56,270 nucleotides of DNA from CAYTZN01 sp964442495 (GTDB lineage: Bacteria; Pseudomonadota; Gammaproteobacteria; Legionellales; Legionellaceae), in assembly GCA_964442495.1 (NCBI GenBank), contig CAYTZN010000015.1:1-56270 (forward strand), written 5' to 3'. The notes under the pieces are model-generated. The model was not told the origin of the DNA and did no database searches. It saw only the letters and a list, made by a program, of their open reading frames with translations. Position numbers and translations under genes: made by a program. This document shows positions 9,202 through 18,929 of this stretch, piece by piece. Numbering within the stretch: position 1 is the stretch's first letter; the number at the start of each line of letters is the position of its first letter.

Positions 9202-10287
9202 TTACCGTAGTTTTAAAGTGGCTAAACCACACAGCACAAATACAACAGTAATAATCCAAAAGCGAACAATTACTTTTGGTTCAGACCAGCCTTTGAGCTC
9301 AAAATGATGATGCAAAGGCGCCATTCGAAATAAACGCTTACCACCCGTAAATTTAAAGTAGCCAACCTGGAGAATAACGGACAGCGTTTCAATAACGAAC
9401 AAGCCCCCCATGATCAACAAGACCAACTCCTGACGCACAACAATAGCCACTATTCCAAGAGCCGCCCCTAAAGCCAAAGAACCTACATCCCCCATAAACA
9501 CTTGCGCCGGATAACTATTGTACCAAAGAAAACCAAGACCAGCGCCAACAATAGCCGAGCAAAAAATGGTTAATTCACCGGTATCCGGAACAAAAGAGAT
9601 TGCCAAATAGTGTGCATAAACAGCATTGCTTGAAACATATGCAAACACGCCTAAAGCACCAGCAACCATCACAATCGGCATGATAGCCAATCCATCAAGA
9701 CCATCTGTCAAATTCACTGCATTGCTCGTACCCACAATCACAAAGTAAGCTAAAAAAGGAAAAAAAGGCCCTAAGTTAATAAGCCATGACTTGAAAAAAG
9801 GGATTGTTAATTGCGTGTGGATAGGCGCACTAGCATTAAAGTAAAGATACAAGACCGCGCAAATGGCAATGAGGGATTGCCAAAAAAATTTCCAACGGCC
9901 GGACAATCCTTTACTGTTTTTTAATACCAACTTACGATAATCATCTACCCAACCAACTAATCCACAACCAATAGTTACCAATAAGACTAACCACAGATTT
10001 CCTTGGCGTAAGTCGCCCCATAAAAGACAACTGACGGTGATTGCTAATAAAATTAAAACACCACCCATGGTCGGTGTACCTGTTTTTGCTAAATGGCTTT
10101 GTGGACCATCATCACGAACCATTTGACCTATTTGTAATTTTTTAAGCCAATAAATCATCGAGGGTCCACAAAAAAGACCAACAATTAATGCCGTAAGAGC
10201 AGCAAGGATAGAACGGAATGTAATGTATTGAAACACCCTAAAGGCATGATACTGACCTTGTAGTAACTGTGTGATCCAGTAAAGCAT
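9202..10287 (-). CDS. mraY: Phospho-N-acetylmuramoyl-pentapeptide transferase
   Basis: This integral inner-membrane enzyme moves phospho-MurNAc-pentapeptide onto undecaprenyl phosphate to form lipid I. The 361 residues are typical. Diagnostic stretches are DDGPQSHLAKTGTPTMGG near the N-terminus, the Asp pair GWVDDYRK, NLTDGLDGLA, MGDVGSLALG and the cytoplasmic HHHFELKGW near the C-terminus. It lies 297 bp after murF, unusually far for this cluster, and may have its own promoter in that gap. Confidence 0.98.
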   Translation of the reverse strand: MLYWITQLLQGQYHAFRVFQYITFRSILAALTALIVGLFCGPSMIYWLKKLQIGQMVRDDGPQSHLAKTGTPTMGGVLILLAITVSCLLWGDLRQGNLWLVLLVTIGCGLVGWVDDYRKLVLKNSKGLSGRWKFFWQSLIAICAVLYLYFNASAPIHTQLTIPFFKSWLINLGPFFPFLAYFVIVGTSNAVNLTDGLDGLAIMPIVMVAGALGVFAYVSSNAVYAHYLAISFVPDTGELTIFCSAIVGAGLGFLWYNSYPAQVFMGDVGSLALGAALGIVAIVVRQELVLLIMGGLFVIETLSVILQVGYFKFTGGKRLFRMAPLHHHFELKGWSEPKVIVRFWIITVVFVLCGLATLKLR

Positions 10288-10584
10288 AAGTATGTCCCTC
10301 GCGTTTCAACCTAGTTTAAACGATGCAACTCTTCATAAAATCTTACTGCCACATCGAGGTTAAAAACCATCCTCTTGCTCTATCTATATCTACAATTGTA
10401 ACAATAATCAATAATTAGTATATTATTTTAACTATGCTATCACTTTTCTACAAAAATAAGCCACACCATAAGCATGTATTTGCCCTGCGTGTCTAACCCA
10501 TAAATTAGCAGCATTTTTGTAGAATATAAATAGGTACAAATTGGGTGGTTTTAAAAAAAGCGGAGCATAACATAGTGAACTAAT
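10288..10584. other. murF-mraY intergenic region with a 12-bp inverted repeat
   Basis: This is a non-coding gap in an otherwise tightly packed cluster. A perfect 12-bp inverted repeat TTCTACAAAAAT (10446-10457) / ATTTTTGTAGAA (10513-10524) brackets 55 bp. On the minus strand it is followed by very AT-rich DNA (about 10390-10445) that could hold a promoter for mraY. No open frame of convincing character is seen. It could be a small mobile-element relic or a regulatory structure. Confidence 0.5.
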
Positions 10585-11928
10585 TCAGCCTACCAATTGC
10601 TCGACAATTTTTTCCATTTGACTAGAACGAGATCCTTTGACGAGAACTGTCGTGTCTGCATCCAGCTGACCAAGAAGCTCCTGCACTAAAGCTTCTTGGG
10701 TGGAATAATGTGTTGCACCACTTCCATACGCTTTAGTCGCAAACTCGCTCTGAATACCACAGGTCATTAGTACCTCAACACCGTGCTTTCGAGCAGCCTC
10801 GCCAACCTCTTCGTGATGCAATTTGCTCCAATCACCCAATTCACCCATGTCACCAAAAACAAAGATACGCCGCCCCTGACGTTTAGCTAACACATCAAGC
10901 GCTGTTAATGACGAACGTAAATTAGCATTGTAAGTATCATCTATCACTAGGGCGTTATTTTTCCCCTGAAGAAATGTCATCCGACCAGATACACCCGCAA
11001 AATGGCTTAGACCCGATACTATGTCTGACAATGGTATGTCTAAAGCATACGTACAAGCGGCGGCAGCTAGTGCATTTCGAACGTTATGCATTCCAGCAAC
11101 ATTTAAAGCCACGGATGCTCGTCCTGTAGGCAAAACCAAAACAAATTGAGCACACCCAGCGGCATCAAAAGTGATATCTGTAGCATACACATCCGCAGAG
11201 TGCTGGGCTGAAAATCGTTTTATGTTCTTTTGAGTGAGAGAAGCATCCCAAAAATGATGATAATCGTCATCATCATTAATAACGGCAATACCATTAAGGG
11301 CTAAACCGTCATGAATTTCACCTTTAGCTTTTGCAACGCCATCTATGGAGCCAAACCCTTCGATATGGGCAGGCGCAATATTATTGATCAAAGTCACATC
11401 AGGCTTTACGATGGCCACCGTGTGGGCTATTTCACCTGAGTGATTTGCGCCTAACTCAAACACAGCGTAACGATGCTCGTTTGTTAACTGCAAAACACTC
11501 AGAGGCACGCCAATATGGTTGTTTAAATTCCCGGGCGTTGCATACGATGGCTTCGGTAAAATTGCCGAGATCATTTCCTTAACAGAGGTTTTACCATTAC
11601 TACCTGTCAAGGCAATCACCCGACACGTCATTTTTTGTCGGTAAGCGGTCGCTATTTTAGCCAGCGCTTCAACGGTATCGTCGACGACCAATTGAGGCAC
11701 ATCAATATCAAGGAACGGCTCACTGCAGATCACAGCAACAGCTCCACGCTGGATTGCATCGGCAATAAACTGCCGCCCATCAAAGCGCTCACCACGAATA
11801 GCCACAAATAAATGACCAGGCACCACATGGCGACTATCAATGCAAACCCCGTGAAGCTCCACCTCATGGGGTGACACTATATTTAATGCTGCACAAACGT
11901 CTGACAATAACATCATCACAGAAACCAT
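10585..11928 (-). CDS. murF: UDP-MurNAc-tripeptide--D-Ala-D-Ala ligase
   Basis: This enzyme adds the Ddl-made D-Ala-D-Ala to complete the soluble pentapeptide precursor. It has 447 residues. The P-loop ALTGSNGKTSVKEM, the FELGANHSGEIAHT segment, NNIAPAHIEGFGS and the C-terminal VIDDTYNANLRSS / FGDMGELG motifs are present. The start at 11928 lies 15 bp after zipA; ATG 11916 is an alternative and neither has a strong Shine-Dalgarno. Its coupling to zipA and smc, instead of to murE, is an altered arrangement. Confidence 0.96.
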   Translation of the reverse strand: MVSVMMLLSDVCAALNIVSPHEVELHGVCIDSRHVVPGHLFVAIRGERFDGRQFIADAIQRGAVAVICSEPFLDIDVPQLVVDDTVEALAKIATAYRQKMTCRVIALTGSNGKTSVKEMISAILPKPSYATPGNLNNHIGVPLSVLQLTNEHRYAVFELGANHSGEIAHTVAIVKPDVTLINNIAPAHIEGFGSIDGVAKAKGEIHDGLALNGIAVINDDDDYHHFWDASLTQKNIKRFSAQHSADVYATDITFDAAGCAQFVLVLPTGRASVALNVAGMHNVRNALAAAACTYALDIPLSDIVSGLSHFAGVSGRMTFLQGKNNALVIDDTYNANLRSSLTALDVLAKRQGRRIFVFGDMGELGDWSKLHHEEVGEAARKHGVEVLMTCGIQSEFATKAYGSGATHYSTQEALVQELLGQLDADTTVLVKGSRSSQMEKIVEQLVG

Positions 11929-11943
11929 TGTTTGATAGTGTAG

Positions 11944-12696
11944 TTACGCGATGGCTACTTGCTCATCACACGTCTCATCTAATTTTAATAAGTTGTAGTA
12001 GCGCTGAATGCTTTGATCACCTAAAGGTTGGCGCTTATCATCAAGGAGGTACGTATCAAGACCCTCACTCAATTGTTTTGCCGTATCAAGCATGATTGCA
12101 AAACGTTCCGCATCAATCGTTGGGTTGCCCGAAGCCTGCATAAACAAACAAAGCCCATGCACACTGAAAGCGCCTATATTTTGCAAATCAAACACACCTG
12201 TTGGCGTCGCTGCGGCTAAGCTGCACAAAACTGGTCCTTGACCATTTGGCGACTGATGACGATGGAATAACTGGCCTTCACCAAAACGCAACCCTGCGGC
12301 TAATACCGTCTGCAACAATTCATACCCAGCTAATTGGCGATTCTCTTTTGCCAATAAAAACATCATTAGTGAAGCACAAGTCTCTGAAAACGGTGCTCTT
12401 TTTTCAACTGAGGGCTTGCTCACAACGGGTTTTATTGTAGAGATGGGTGCGACCTCATCACTACAATGAACAGCCGGCTCAAGAGAGGGTTGAATAGGCG
12501 TTGCAACCATCGGTTCCGTGTTGATTTTACGGACAGAAATAATATCATCCAAAGGCATAATTGTCGGCTCCCCAATTGAAGGTGCATGCTCAACCGTGGA
12601 TAACGTTTGACGCCTTGCTTTAACCATGCGACCTATTGCGACAATAACGCCAATAAGCAACAGGACATTTAAAATCAGACTAACGTTTGCCTGCAT
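11944..12696 (-). CDS. zipA: Cell division protein ZipA
   Basis: This gammaproteobacterial inner-membrane anchor for FtsZ has 250 residues. One N-terminal membrane helix (about residues 5-22, LILNVLLLIGVIVAIG) is followed by a basic stretch, a variable Pro/Ser-rich linker (about 35-105) and the C-terminal FtsZ-binding domain. That domain carries LLAKENRQLAGYELLQTV, FGEGQLFHRH and LFMQASGNP. It starts 10 bp after smc, an order common in the class (smc then zipA), and is followed by murF. Confidence 0.9.
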   Translation of the reverse strand: MQANVSLILNVLLLIGVIVAIGRMVKARRQTLSTVEHAPSIGEPTIMPLDDIISVRKINTEPMVATPIQPSLEPAVHCSDEVAPISTIKPVVSKPSVEKRAPFSETCASLMMFLLAKENRQLAGYELLQTVLAAGLRFGEGQLFHRHQSPNGQGPVLCSLAAATPTGVFDLQNIGAFSVHGLCLFMQASGNPTIDAERFAIMLDTAKQLSEGLDTYLLDDKRQPLGDQSIQRYYNLLKLDETCDEQVAIA

Positions 12697-12706
12697 AATG
12701 AACTCC

Positions 12707-15700
12707 CTACTCAGCCATAGACAAGGCTTCTTCTACATCCACTGCAACCACTCGTGAAACACCAGGTTCACGCATGGTTACCCCAATTAAATGATCCGCC
12801 AACTCCATTGTTACCTTGTTGTGCGTAATAAACAAGAATTGCACGAATTTTGACATCTCTTTGACTAAATCACAAAATCTTCGCACATTCAAATCGTCTA
12901 AAGGTGCATCCACTTCATCCAACATACAAAAAGGAGATGGATTCAATTGAAATATTGCAAAGACAAGGGCTACTGCCGTCATCGCCTTTTCACCACCGGA
13001 TAGTAAATGAATGGTACTATTGCGCTTACCAGGCGGTTGGGCCATTACTAAAACTCCTGCCTCAAGAAGATTATCACAACTTAGCTCCAACATAGCACGC
13101 CCGCCACCAAAAAGACGCGGAAAAAGCAACTGAAACGATGCATTTACTTGGTCAAAGGTATCTTTTAAGCGCAATTGTGTTTCTTTGTCCATTTTAGCAA
13201 TAGCTACATCCAGTGTCTCTAAGGCTGAAATTAAATCTTGGTATTGAGTATCTAAGTACTGTTTACGCTCTAGCTCTGTTTGATATTCTTCAATCGCAAT
13301 AAGATTAATAGCCCCTAGTCGTTTGATTTTTTCCTCAATCTCCAGCAGTGCTTGTTCACGAAAAGCCAATGTAACCCCTTCTGCAATGGTGACGAGGAGA
13401 TCATGAACATTCAAGTTCAACGCGGTTAATGATTCAACAAGGCTTTCAGTCCGAAGTGCTATGCTTTGCTTTTGCAGTTGTTCTTGCTGAATTTTTTCTT
13501 GAAGAAAAGACATCGCTTGCTCTTCTTGCTTAGCCGCCTGCTCACTCGCACTTAACGTGCTCTGTAACGCCTCTACTTGTTGCCTTAGGCGCGTCAACTC
13601 CTCATTTAATTGATGGTGTTGAGCTATTTTATTTTTAAGTGTTGTTTCATAAGCATTATCAGGGGTGAATGACGTATATAAGAGTGCAGCCAAGCCTTCT
13701 AACCGTTCTGCAATAACGGTAACTTGGTGTTGTTCCCGCGTGATGCTTTCCTGTAATTGTTGTGCCTTTAGTGTTTCTTTATTGGCTTCCAATTGTGCTG
13801 CATGTAACGCCACCTGAACATCATTTGTTGTCTGTCTTAAGGTGGTTAACGTCTCTTCCCAATCGGTTTTTGCAGAAAGCAGCTCTTGTAGGTGACGCTC
13901 TTTTTGCTCCACCCTTATGGCAGCGTTCTGGCTTTGATGAATGCTCTCTATTTTTTGAGTAGCAAGCAATTCAATATCAACGTGCAACGCTTCTTTTTCG
14001 TCGTCTAATGCTTCTATTTTTGTCAATGCATGGGTCAACGCGCGCTGCGTATCCTTTAAGGCTGCATCATTTACTCGAAATGCGTCTTGACTCGTCGCTA
14101 AAACGGCTTGTAAATCGTTTTTCTTCGCATCATTTAATGTTACGTCAGCATGCCCCTCATCACGTTTAGCTTTTAACGTTGATAATGTAGCGTGCTCTTT
14201 TGCCAACGCCTCATCTAAAGCAGTCAAAGCTTGTCTACGGCGCAATACACTAGACTCATCTTGCTCTGTAAACCCTGCTATTTTTACCCACCCCAAACCT
14301 AACCAATACCCATCTGGCGTGACAACTGATTGTCCATTATTTAACGTAGGCAACCAATCGATGGCTTCAGCAAGACTATTGGCCGCAAAGATTTGATCAA
14401 GTGCATAAAGACCTGCGGGTAATGGCCCCTCAATTTTATCAGAAAGACGAGGATATGACGGAGCAAGTGCAGACGAGGCCTGCTGAGTAAGGATAAAAAA
14501 GGCAGATTGCTTTTGTAAATCCATTAAACTGGGCCAAAGTGTTTCTATGGAATCCAACACAATCGCCTGCAAACCATCGCCTAATATCCACTCACACACG
14601 TCAAGCCATGTATCTTGGACACTTATTAATTCAGCCAGACGCGGCTTTTCTTGCCAAACGGATAAAGAAGATGACGCACTGTTGTCTTTTCTCAAAGTAG
14701 CATTTTGCGCGGCGAGTAATACAGCGTGCTCGGTCGCTAAAGCCGCAATATTATCTTGTGTCTGGTGCAATTGCTGCTCAGCAATTGCCAGCTTTTGACG
14801 TAAGCCCACACCTTTTTCCAAAGTATCTTGATATTCCTTGGCCTTTATTTTTTGCTGTTTATCGAGGTCACTATGACAGGTTTGAAGGCTTAGTAATTCT
14901 TCCTGTAAAGCAACTGGCAAAAGTGTAAGTCGCTCCTGTTGGTTTTTCTCGAGGCTTAACAACATTGCTGTACGTCTGTGCTCGATATGCTCTAGATTTA
15001 TTTGTTGAACATTGACCTCTCTTTGTGCCTCATGCAGTGCTATTTGTACAGATTGCCACTCCACATCAAATGTTTTTTTTCTAAGTTCATTTTCCGCTAG
15101 CAACGCCCGATGCTCGTTAAATTTAGAAACCAACGACTGCACATCTGTCTGCACGACGGACAACCGCTGCTCACACGCATTTAATGCATCAGTGTCTTGC
15201 TGAAGTTGTTGAAGCGCCTTCTGCATTTCAAGCTCAGCATGCCCTTTATCTGACATGAGACGTTGTTTTTCGCGAAGCTGTTGTTGAATGCTTTCCTCAA
15301 GGCGAGCAATCTCGGTGTTTAATTGATAAAACGTGACTTGGACCCGTTGAAACGTATCTTGAGCCTGATGTAATGCGTCTTGTAGTTGGCTGTTTTCTCT
15401 TATAAAACCGGTCAGTTTGGTTTGATGACTTGCGTGTTCTAACACCAATACTTTCATTCGATGCTCAACAACAGCCTCCTCAGCGGAAAGCCCCTGCCAT
15501 TTTAACGCTAAGATGTGGGCTTTACACAACCGTTCTTCTTCCCTTAACGATTGATAGCGTGCTGCAGCTTTCGCTTGCCGCTCCAATCGTGACAATTGCT
15601 TTTCAAGTTCATCACGAATGTCAGCAATTCGGGCCAAATTTTCACGTGTGTGAGCAATTCTTTGCAACGTTTCACGACGACGCTCTTTGTATTTTGAAAC

Positions 15701-16207
15701 ACCGGCCGCCTCTTCCAAATAAACTCTTAAATCCTCGGGACGCGCTTCTATTAATCGAGAAATAGTATCTTGGCCAATGATAGAGTAACCACGTGCACCG
15801 GCTCCTGTGCCTAAAAAAATATCAGTGATGTCACGTCGCCGACATCGGCTACCATTAAGATAGTAGGAGGAATCACCATCTCGAGTAACAATGCGCTTTA
15901 CGGCAATTTCCTGATAACTTGCATACTGGCCAACGAGCCGCCCAAGGCTATTATCAAAAATCAATTCAACAGAGGCTTGCCCCACAGGCTTTCGATGTGA
16001 TGAGCCATTAAAAATAACATCTGCCATTGATTCACCGCGCAAATTTTTAGCGCTACTTTCTCCCATGACCCAACGGACAGCATCAATAATATTGGATTTA
16101 CCACACCCATTTGGACCCACCACAGCCACCAATTGACTTGAAAATGGCACGACCGTTGGCTCGACAAATGATTTAAAACCAGCTAGTTTTAATTGTTTAA
16201 GATGCAT
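12707..16207 (-). CDS. smc: Chromosome partition protein SMC
   Basis: This SMC ATPase compacts and segregates DNA with the ScpA/ScpB kleisin complex. It has 1166 residues. The N-terminal Walker A is GPNGCGKS (31-38). Coiled coil occupies about 170-500 and 650-1000 and is broken by the hinge (about 510-640). The C-terminal ABC signature LLSGGEKAMTA and the Walker B FCMLDEVDAPLDD complete the head. It is divergent from phaC with only about 100 bp between, so both promoters must lie at 16208-16313. Confidence 0.97.
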   Translation of the reverse strand: MHLKQLKLAGFKSFVEPTVVPFSSQLVAVVGPNGCGKSNIIDAVRWVMGESSAKNLRGESMADVIFNGSSHRKPVGQASVELIFDNSLGRLVGQYASYQEIAVKRIVTRDGDSSYYLNGSRCRRRDITDIFLGTGAGARGYSIIGQDTISRLIEARPEDLRVYLEEAAGVSKYKERRRETLQRIAHTRENLARIADIRDELEKQLSRLERQAKAAARYQSLREEERLCKAHILALKWQGLSAEEAVVEHRMKVLVLEHASHQTKLTGFIRENSQLQDALHQAQDTFQRVQVTFYQLNTEIARLEESIQQQLREKQRLMSDKGHAELEMQKALQQLQQDTDALNACEQRLSVVQTDVQSLVSKFNEHRALLAENELRKKTFDVEWQSVQIALHEAQREVNVQQINLEHIEHRRTAMLLSLEKNQQERLTLLPVALQEELLSLQTCHSDLDKQQKIKAKEYQDTLEKGVGLRQKLAIAEQQLHQTQDNIAALATEHAVLLAAQNATLRKDNSASSSLSVWQEKPRLAELISVQDTWLDVCEWILGDGLQAIVLDSIETLWPSLMDLQKQSAFFILTQQASSALAPSYPRLSDKIEGPLPAGLYALDQIFAANSLAEAIDWLPTLNNGQSVVTPDGYWLGLGWVKIAGFTEQDESSVLRRRQALTALDEALAKEHATLSTLKAKRDEGHADVTLNDAKKNDLQAVLATSQDAFRVNDAALKDTQRALTHALTKIEALDDEKEALHVDIELLATQKIESIHQSQNAAIRVEQKERHLQELLSAKTDWEETLTTLRQTTNDVQVALHAAQLEANKETLKAQQLQESITREQHQVTVIAERLEGLAALLYTSFTPDNAYETTLKNKIAQHHQLNEELTRLRQQVEALQSTLSASEQAAKQEEQAMSFLQEKIQQEQLQKQSIALRTESLVESLTALNLNVHDLLVTIAEGVTLAFREQALLEIEEKIKRLGAINLIAIEEYQTELERKQYLDTQYQDLISALETLDVAIAKMDKETQLRLKDTFDQVNASFQLLFPRLFGGGRAMLELSCDNLLEAGVLVMAQPPGKRNSTIHLLSGGEKAMTAVALVFAIFQLNPSPFCMLDEVDAPLDDLNVRRFCDLVKEMSKFVQFLFITHNKVTMELADHLIGVTMREPGVSRVVAVDVEEALSMAE

Positions 16208-16313
16208 GCTAAATCACGTTCGGTAAATTACAAAAGATTGTAACTCAAATAGATGGCGCGTACATGGTTTTTAGGGGGCAATGGGTCTACCCACATTAAA
16301 TCAAGGAGCTTCA

Positions 16314-18083
16314 GTGGACAAAGACACCGAATTAAGCGACATCATGCGCTCGATTACTGAAAAAAGCTTAGCGCTAATGACCAGTTTTAAGCAACAACCA
16401 ACCCAATTGAACTTAATGATTGAGAAGTTTATAGATTATCTTAACAATGTTGAGCTCCTTCTCGCAGCACTCCTAAACAATCCCGAAAAACTTGTCCAAA
16501 TGCAAATGGCTTACTGGCAAGATGCCATAGAGTTATTTCAACAAAATCTTAGCGATTTGCTTCAAGGTGAGATAAAACAGAGCGCTGATAAACGGTTTAG
16601 CGGTGATGATTGGGTTAACAACCCTTTTTTTAGTGCATTGAGTCAACAGTATCTCCTCGCAAGTGAGCACTTAAGTGCATTGCTTCAGAACATTGATTAT
16701 GGAAATCCGCAATTGGCCAAACGCGTGCAATTTTTTATGCGCCAATATTTAGAGGCCGTCTCTCCTGATAATTTTTTTCAAACAAATCCACAGCTCATTG
16801 CTGAAACCATCCAAAGTCAAGGTAAAAATTTAATCTTAGGCTTGGAAAATTTACTTACTGATATAGATGCCAGCTCGCATCGATTGATCATCAAAATGAC
16901 TGATTTGGATGCGTTTAAAGTTGGTATCAACATTGCCATAACACCAGGGAAAGTCATTTTTAAAAATGACCTCATGGAGTTAATTCAATATACCCCCCAA
17001 ACATCCCGCGTTAAATCACGGCCTTTATTGCTTATCCCACCATGGATAAATAAATATTATATTCTTGATTTAAGCCCTTATAACTCGCTTATTCGTTGGT
17101 TAGTAACCCAAGGAATAACGGTGTTTGTCATTTCTTGGGTAAATCCAAACGCTAACTACTCTAACAAAGGCATCTTTGATTACCTGAATGAGGGACCAAT
17201 AACCGCAATCAAGGTGATTCAAAAACAATTAAACGTAAAAAAAGTGAATACGTTAGGGTTTTGTATTGGAGGAACATTGCAGGCTATTTTATTGGCATTT
17301 TATAAAGGGCGTAATGAAAACCCAGTACACTCAGCCACGTTCCTTGCATCAATGATTGATTTTAGTGACCCAGGCGATATATCTGTTTTTATTGATGAAG
17401 AGCAAATAACAAAACTTGAAGAGCGTATGCAGGTTAAAGGATTTTTAGAGGGGCATTTAATGGCAAGCGCCTTTAACTCCCTTCGTGCCAGCGATTTAGT
17501 TTGGTCTTTTTTCATCAAGCATTACCTACGTGGTAAAACACGCGTACCTTTTGATCTTTTGTATTGGAACGCTGACACCACTAACATGCCAGCCAAAATG
17601 CATTCCCAATATTTACGCTGGATGTATCTGCACAATAACCTCATCAAGCCTAACAAAATCAGCCTAGACAACACGCCTTTGGACATCAGTCAAATAGATA
17701 TCCCCACGTTTTTTGTCTCCACCCAAAAAGATCACATAGCGCCCTGGAAAACCACCTATCGTGGGTTTCAGCAGGTGAAAGGTGATAAGCATTTTTTATT
17801 AGGAGGGTCAGGTCATATAGCCGGGATTATCATTCCACCGGGCGGTGAAAAATATGGATTTTATTGTAATCAATCCTCGCCTAAGAACCCCAATACATGG
17901 CTAAAGAACGCCACTCACCAGACAGGCTCTTGGTGGCCAACATGGTTTGAATGGCTAAACAAAGAATCAGGGCGCACTATCAAGGCACCTGATTTCTCAA
18001 CTTTACCTTTTCAATCGCTAATGGACGCGCCGGGCGATTATGTGCGTGTCAGAAGCCAAGACGCAGAAGAGGTGCAACCATGA
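16314..18083 (+). CDS. phaC: Class I poly(3-hydroxyalkanoate) synthase
   Basis: It polymerises (R)-3-hydroxybutyryl-CoA into PHB granules. GTG 16314 is preferred (589 residues) because AAGGAG lies 5 nt upstream; ATG 16281 would add 11 residues behind a badly spaced GGGGG. The lipase-like box G-F-C-I-G-G holds the nucleophile (Cys317 by this numbering). The catalytic Asp is in STQKDHIAPW and the His in GGSGHIAG. WxxWL-type C-terminal motifs (WWPTWFEWL) are typical of class I. A phasin, PhaR and acetoacetyl-CoA reductase follow on the opposite strand. Confidence 0.95.
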   Translation: MDKDTELSDIMRSITEKSLALMTSFKQQPTQLNLMIEKFIDYLNNVELLLAALLNNPEKLVQMQMAYWQDAIELFQQNLSDLLQGEIKQSADKRFSGDDWVNNPFFSALSQQYLLASEHLSALLQNIDYGNPQLAKRVQFFMRQYLEAVSPDNFFQTNPQLIAETIQSQGKNLILGLENLLTDIDASSHRLIIKMTDLDAFKVGINIAITPGKVIFKNDLMELIQYTPQTSRVKSRPLLLIPPWINKYYILDLSPYNSLIRWLVTQGITVFVISWVNPNANYSNKGIFDYLNEGPITAIKVIQKQLNVKKVNTLGFCIGGTLQAILLAFYKGRNENPVHSATFLASMIDFSDPGDISVFIDEEQITKLEERMQVKGFLEGHLMASAFNSLRASDLVWSFFIKHYLRGKTRVPFDLLYWNADTTNMPAKMHSQYLRWMYLHNNLIKPNKISLDNTPLDISQIDIPTFFVSTQKDHIAPWKTTYRGFQQVKGDKHFLLGGSGHIAGIIIPPGGEKYGFYCNQSSPKNPNTWLKNATHQTGSWWPTWFEWLNKESGRTIKAPDFSTLPFQSLMDAPGDYVRVRSQDAEEVQP

Positions 18084-18094
18084 TGCCTTTTGAC

Positions 18095-18142
18095 TAGGGT
18101 TTGTTGGCAATTTGGTTTTAAATATCCTAAAGCTCCTACGTA
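18095..18142 (+). repeat. Half copy of the TA-ended miniature inverted-repeat element (copy 1)
   Basis: It starts TAGGGTTTGTTGGCAATTTG and continues GGTTTTAAATATCCTAAAGC up to CTACGTA, then diverges. It matches the left half of the copy at 35903-36005. The right half with the closing inverted repeat is missing, so this is a truncated relic between phaC and the small secreted protein gene. Confidence 0.75.
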
Positions 18143-18144
18143 TT

Positions 18145-18444
18145 CTAATTGCATATTTGATTTTGAGTACAATTGCCATTTGCGTCACATTGTTGCACGG
18201 TAGAGCAACTGGTTGAAAAATTAGAGGCCGAATAATCCGTGTCTGGATTTTCTATCACAACAGCTGGCTCACCCCAATCTCTAGAGTATGCATCCGTTCG
18301 GCTATCATTGATATAGCCACCACGATCATCGACGCCCCGATCATATCCACCCATGCGAGCTGCAGAAGCGCCTGCACTAAAAAATAGCCCCATGGCAAAG
18401 AGCATTACGCCGGTTCGTGCATAGTTTAGTAGATGAGAGAACAT
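18145..18444 (-). CDS. Small secreted protein of unknown function
   Basis: The 99 residues begin with a convincing Sec signal peptide: a basic N-terminus, a hydrophobic core GVMLFAMGLFFSAG and a cleavage site after ASA (about residue 28). The mature part starts Gly/Asp/Arg/Tyr-rich (GGYDRGVDDRGGY). It ends in a compact Cys-rich tail with four Cys (CSTVQQCDANGNCTQNQIC), suggesting periplasmic disulfides. An AAGGAAA-type ribosome site precedes the ATG. The family is not recognised. It ends next to a repeat relic, and the gene after it towards the phasin is separated by a terminator. Confidence 0.65.
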   Translation of the reverse strand: MFSHLLNYARTGVMLFAMGLFFSAGASAARMGGYDRGVDDRGGYINDSRTDAYSRDWGEPAVVIENPDTDYSASNFSTSCSTVQQCDANGNCTQNQICN

Positions 18445-18534
18445 TATTTTTTTCCTTCTAATGAAACTTATTTAAGTATAGTATGGAAAAATAATATTGG
18501 GCAATAAAAGAACAAATATGGAGTGGTATCGTTT

Positions 18535-18573
18535 GAAAAAAGATGTGAAAGAAACCGTTATGCCTCTTTCACA
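18535..18573 (-). terminator. Rho-independent terminator of the phasin transcript
   Basis: A 9-bp stem TGTGAAAGA (18544-18552) / TCTTTCACA (18565-18573) with a 12-nt loop is followed on the minus strand by a T6 run (18536-18541). It lies just after the phasin stop codon. Confidence 0.8.
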
Positions 18574-18584
18574 CCCATAAGCCA

Positions 18585-18869
18585 CTATTTTTTTATGTTT
18601 ATTTTAGAGTCTTGCACCACTGAAAGCATCACTTTTTCAAAGATCTCAAATGATTTTTGCATATAATCCAATGCCTTATGACCATTTGAAATAGCAAGTT
18701 CAATTTGCTTATGCACGAGTTCTTCAGGCTTTTTAATATTTGTTAGCTCGTCTGGCTTTAAATAAGTAAAGCCTTGCAACGTTCTCACATTAAGTTCAGC
18801 CATGGCTTTCAAAGGCTCTTGAGCTTTTTTTGCCATATCAGAGAATTTTGTAAAATATTCTTGATTCAT
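18585..18869 (-). CDS. Phasin family protein (PHB granule-associated)
   Basis: Phasins coat PHB granules and limit coalescence. ATG 18869 with GGGAGAT upstream gives 94 residues; longer frames start in non-coding DNA. The protein is a single helical bundle with the phasin pattern (FTKFSDMAKKAQEPLKAMAELN, then KQIELAISNGHKALDYMQ). It is short compared with the common 140-190 residues but resembles the compact phasins of PHB-making gammaproteobacteria. It lies downstream of the effector-like gene and near phaC and phaR. Confidence 0.82.
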   Translation of the reverse strand: MNQEYFTKFSDMAKKAQEPLKAMAELNVRTLQGFTYLKPDELTNIKKPEELVHKQIELAISNGHKALDYMQKSFEIFEKVMLSVVQDSKINIKK

Positions 18870-18929
18870 TTCAATCTCCCGCATATTGTTGCACTGCACA
18901 ATATAAGTGTAGACCACCACCCTAATATG

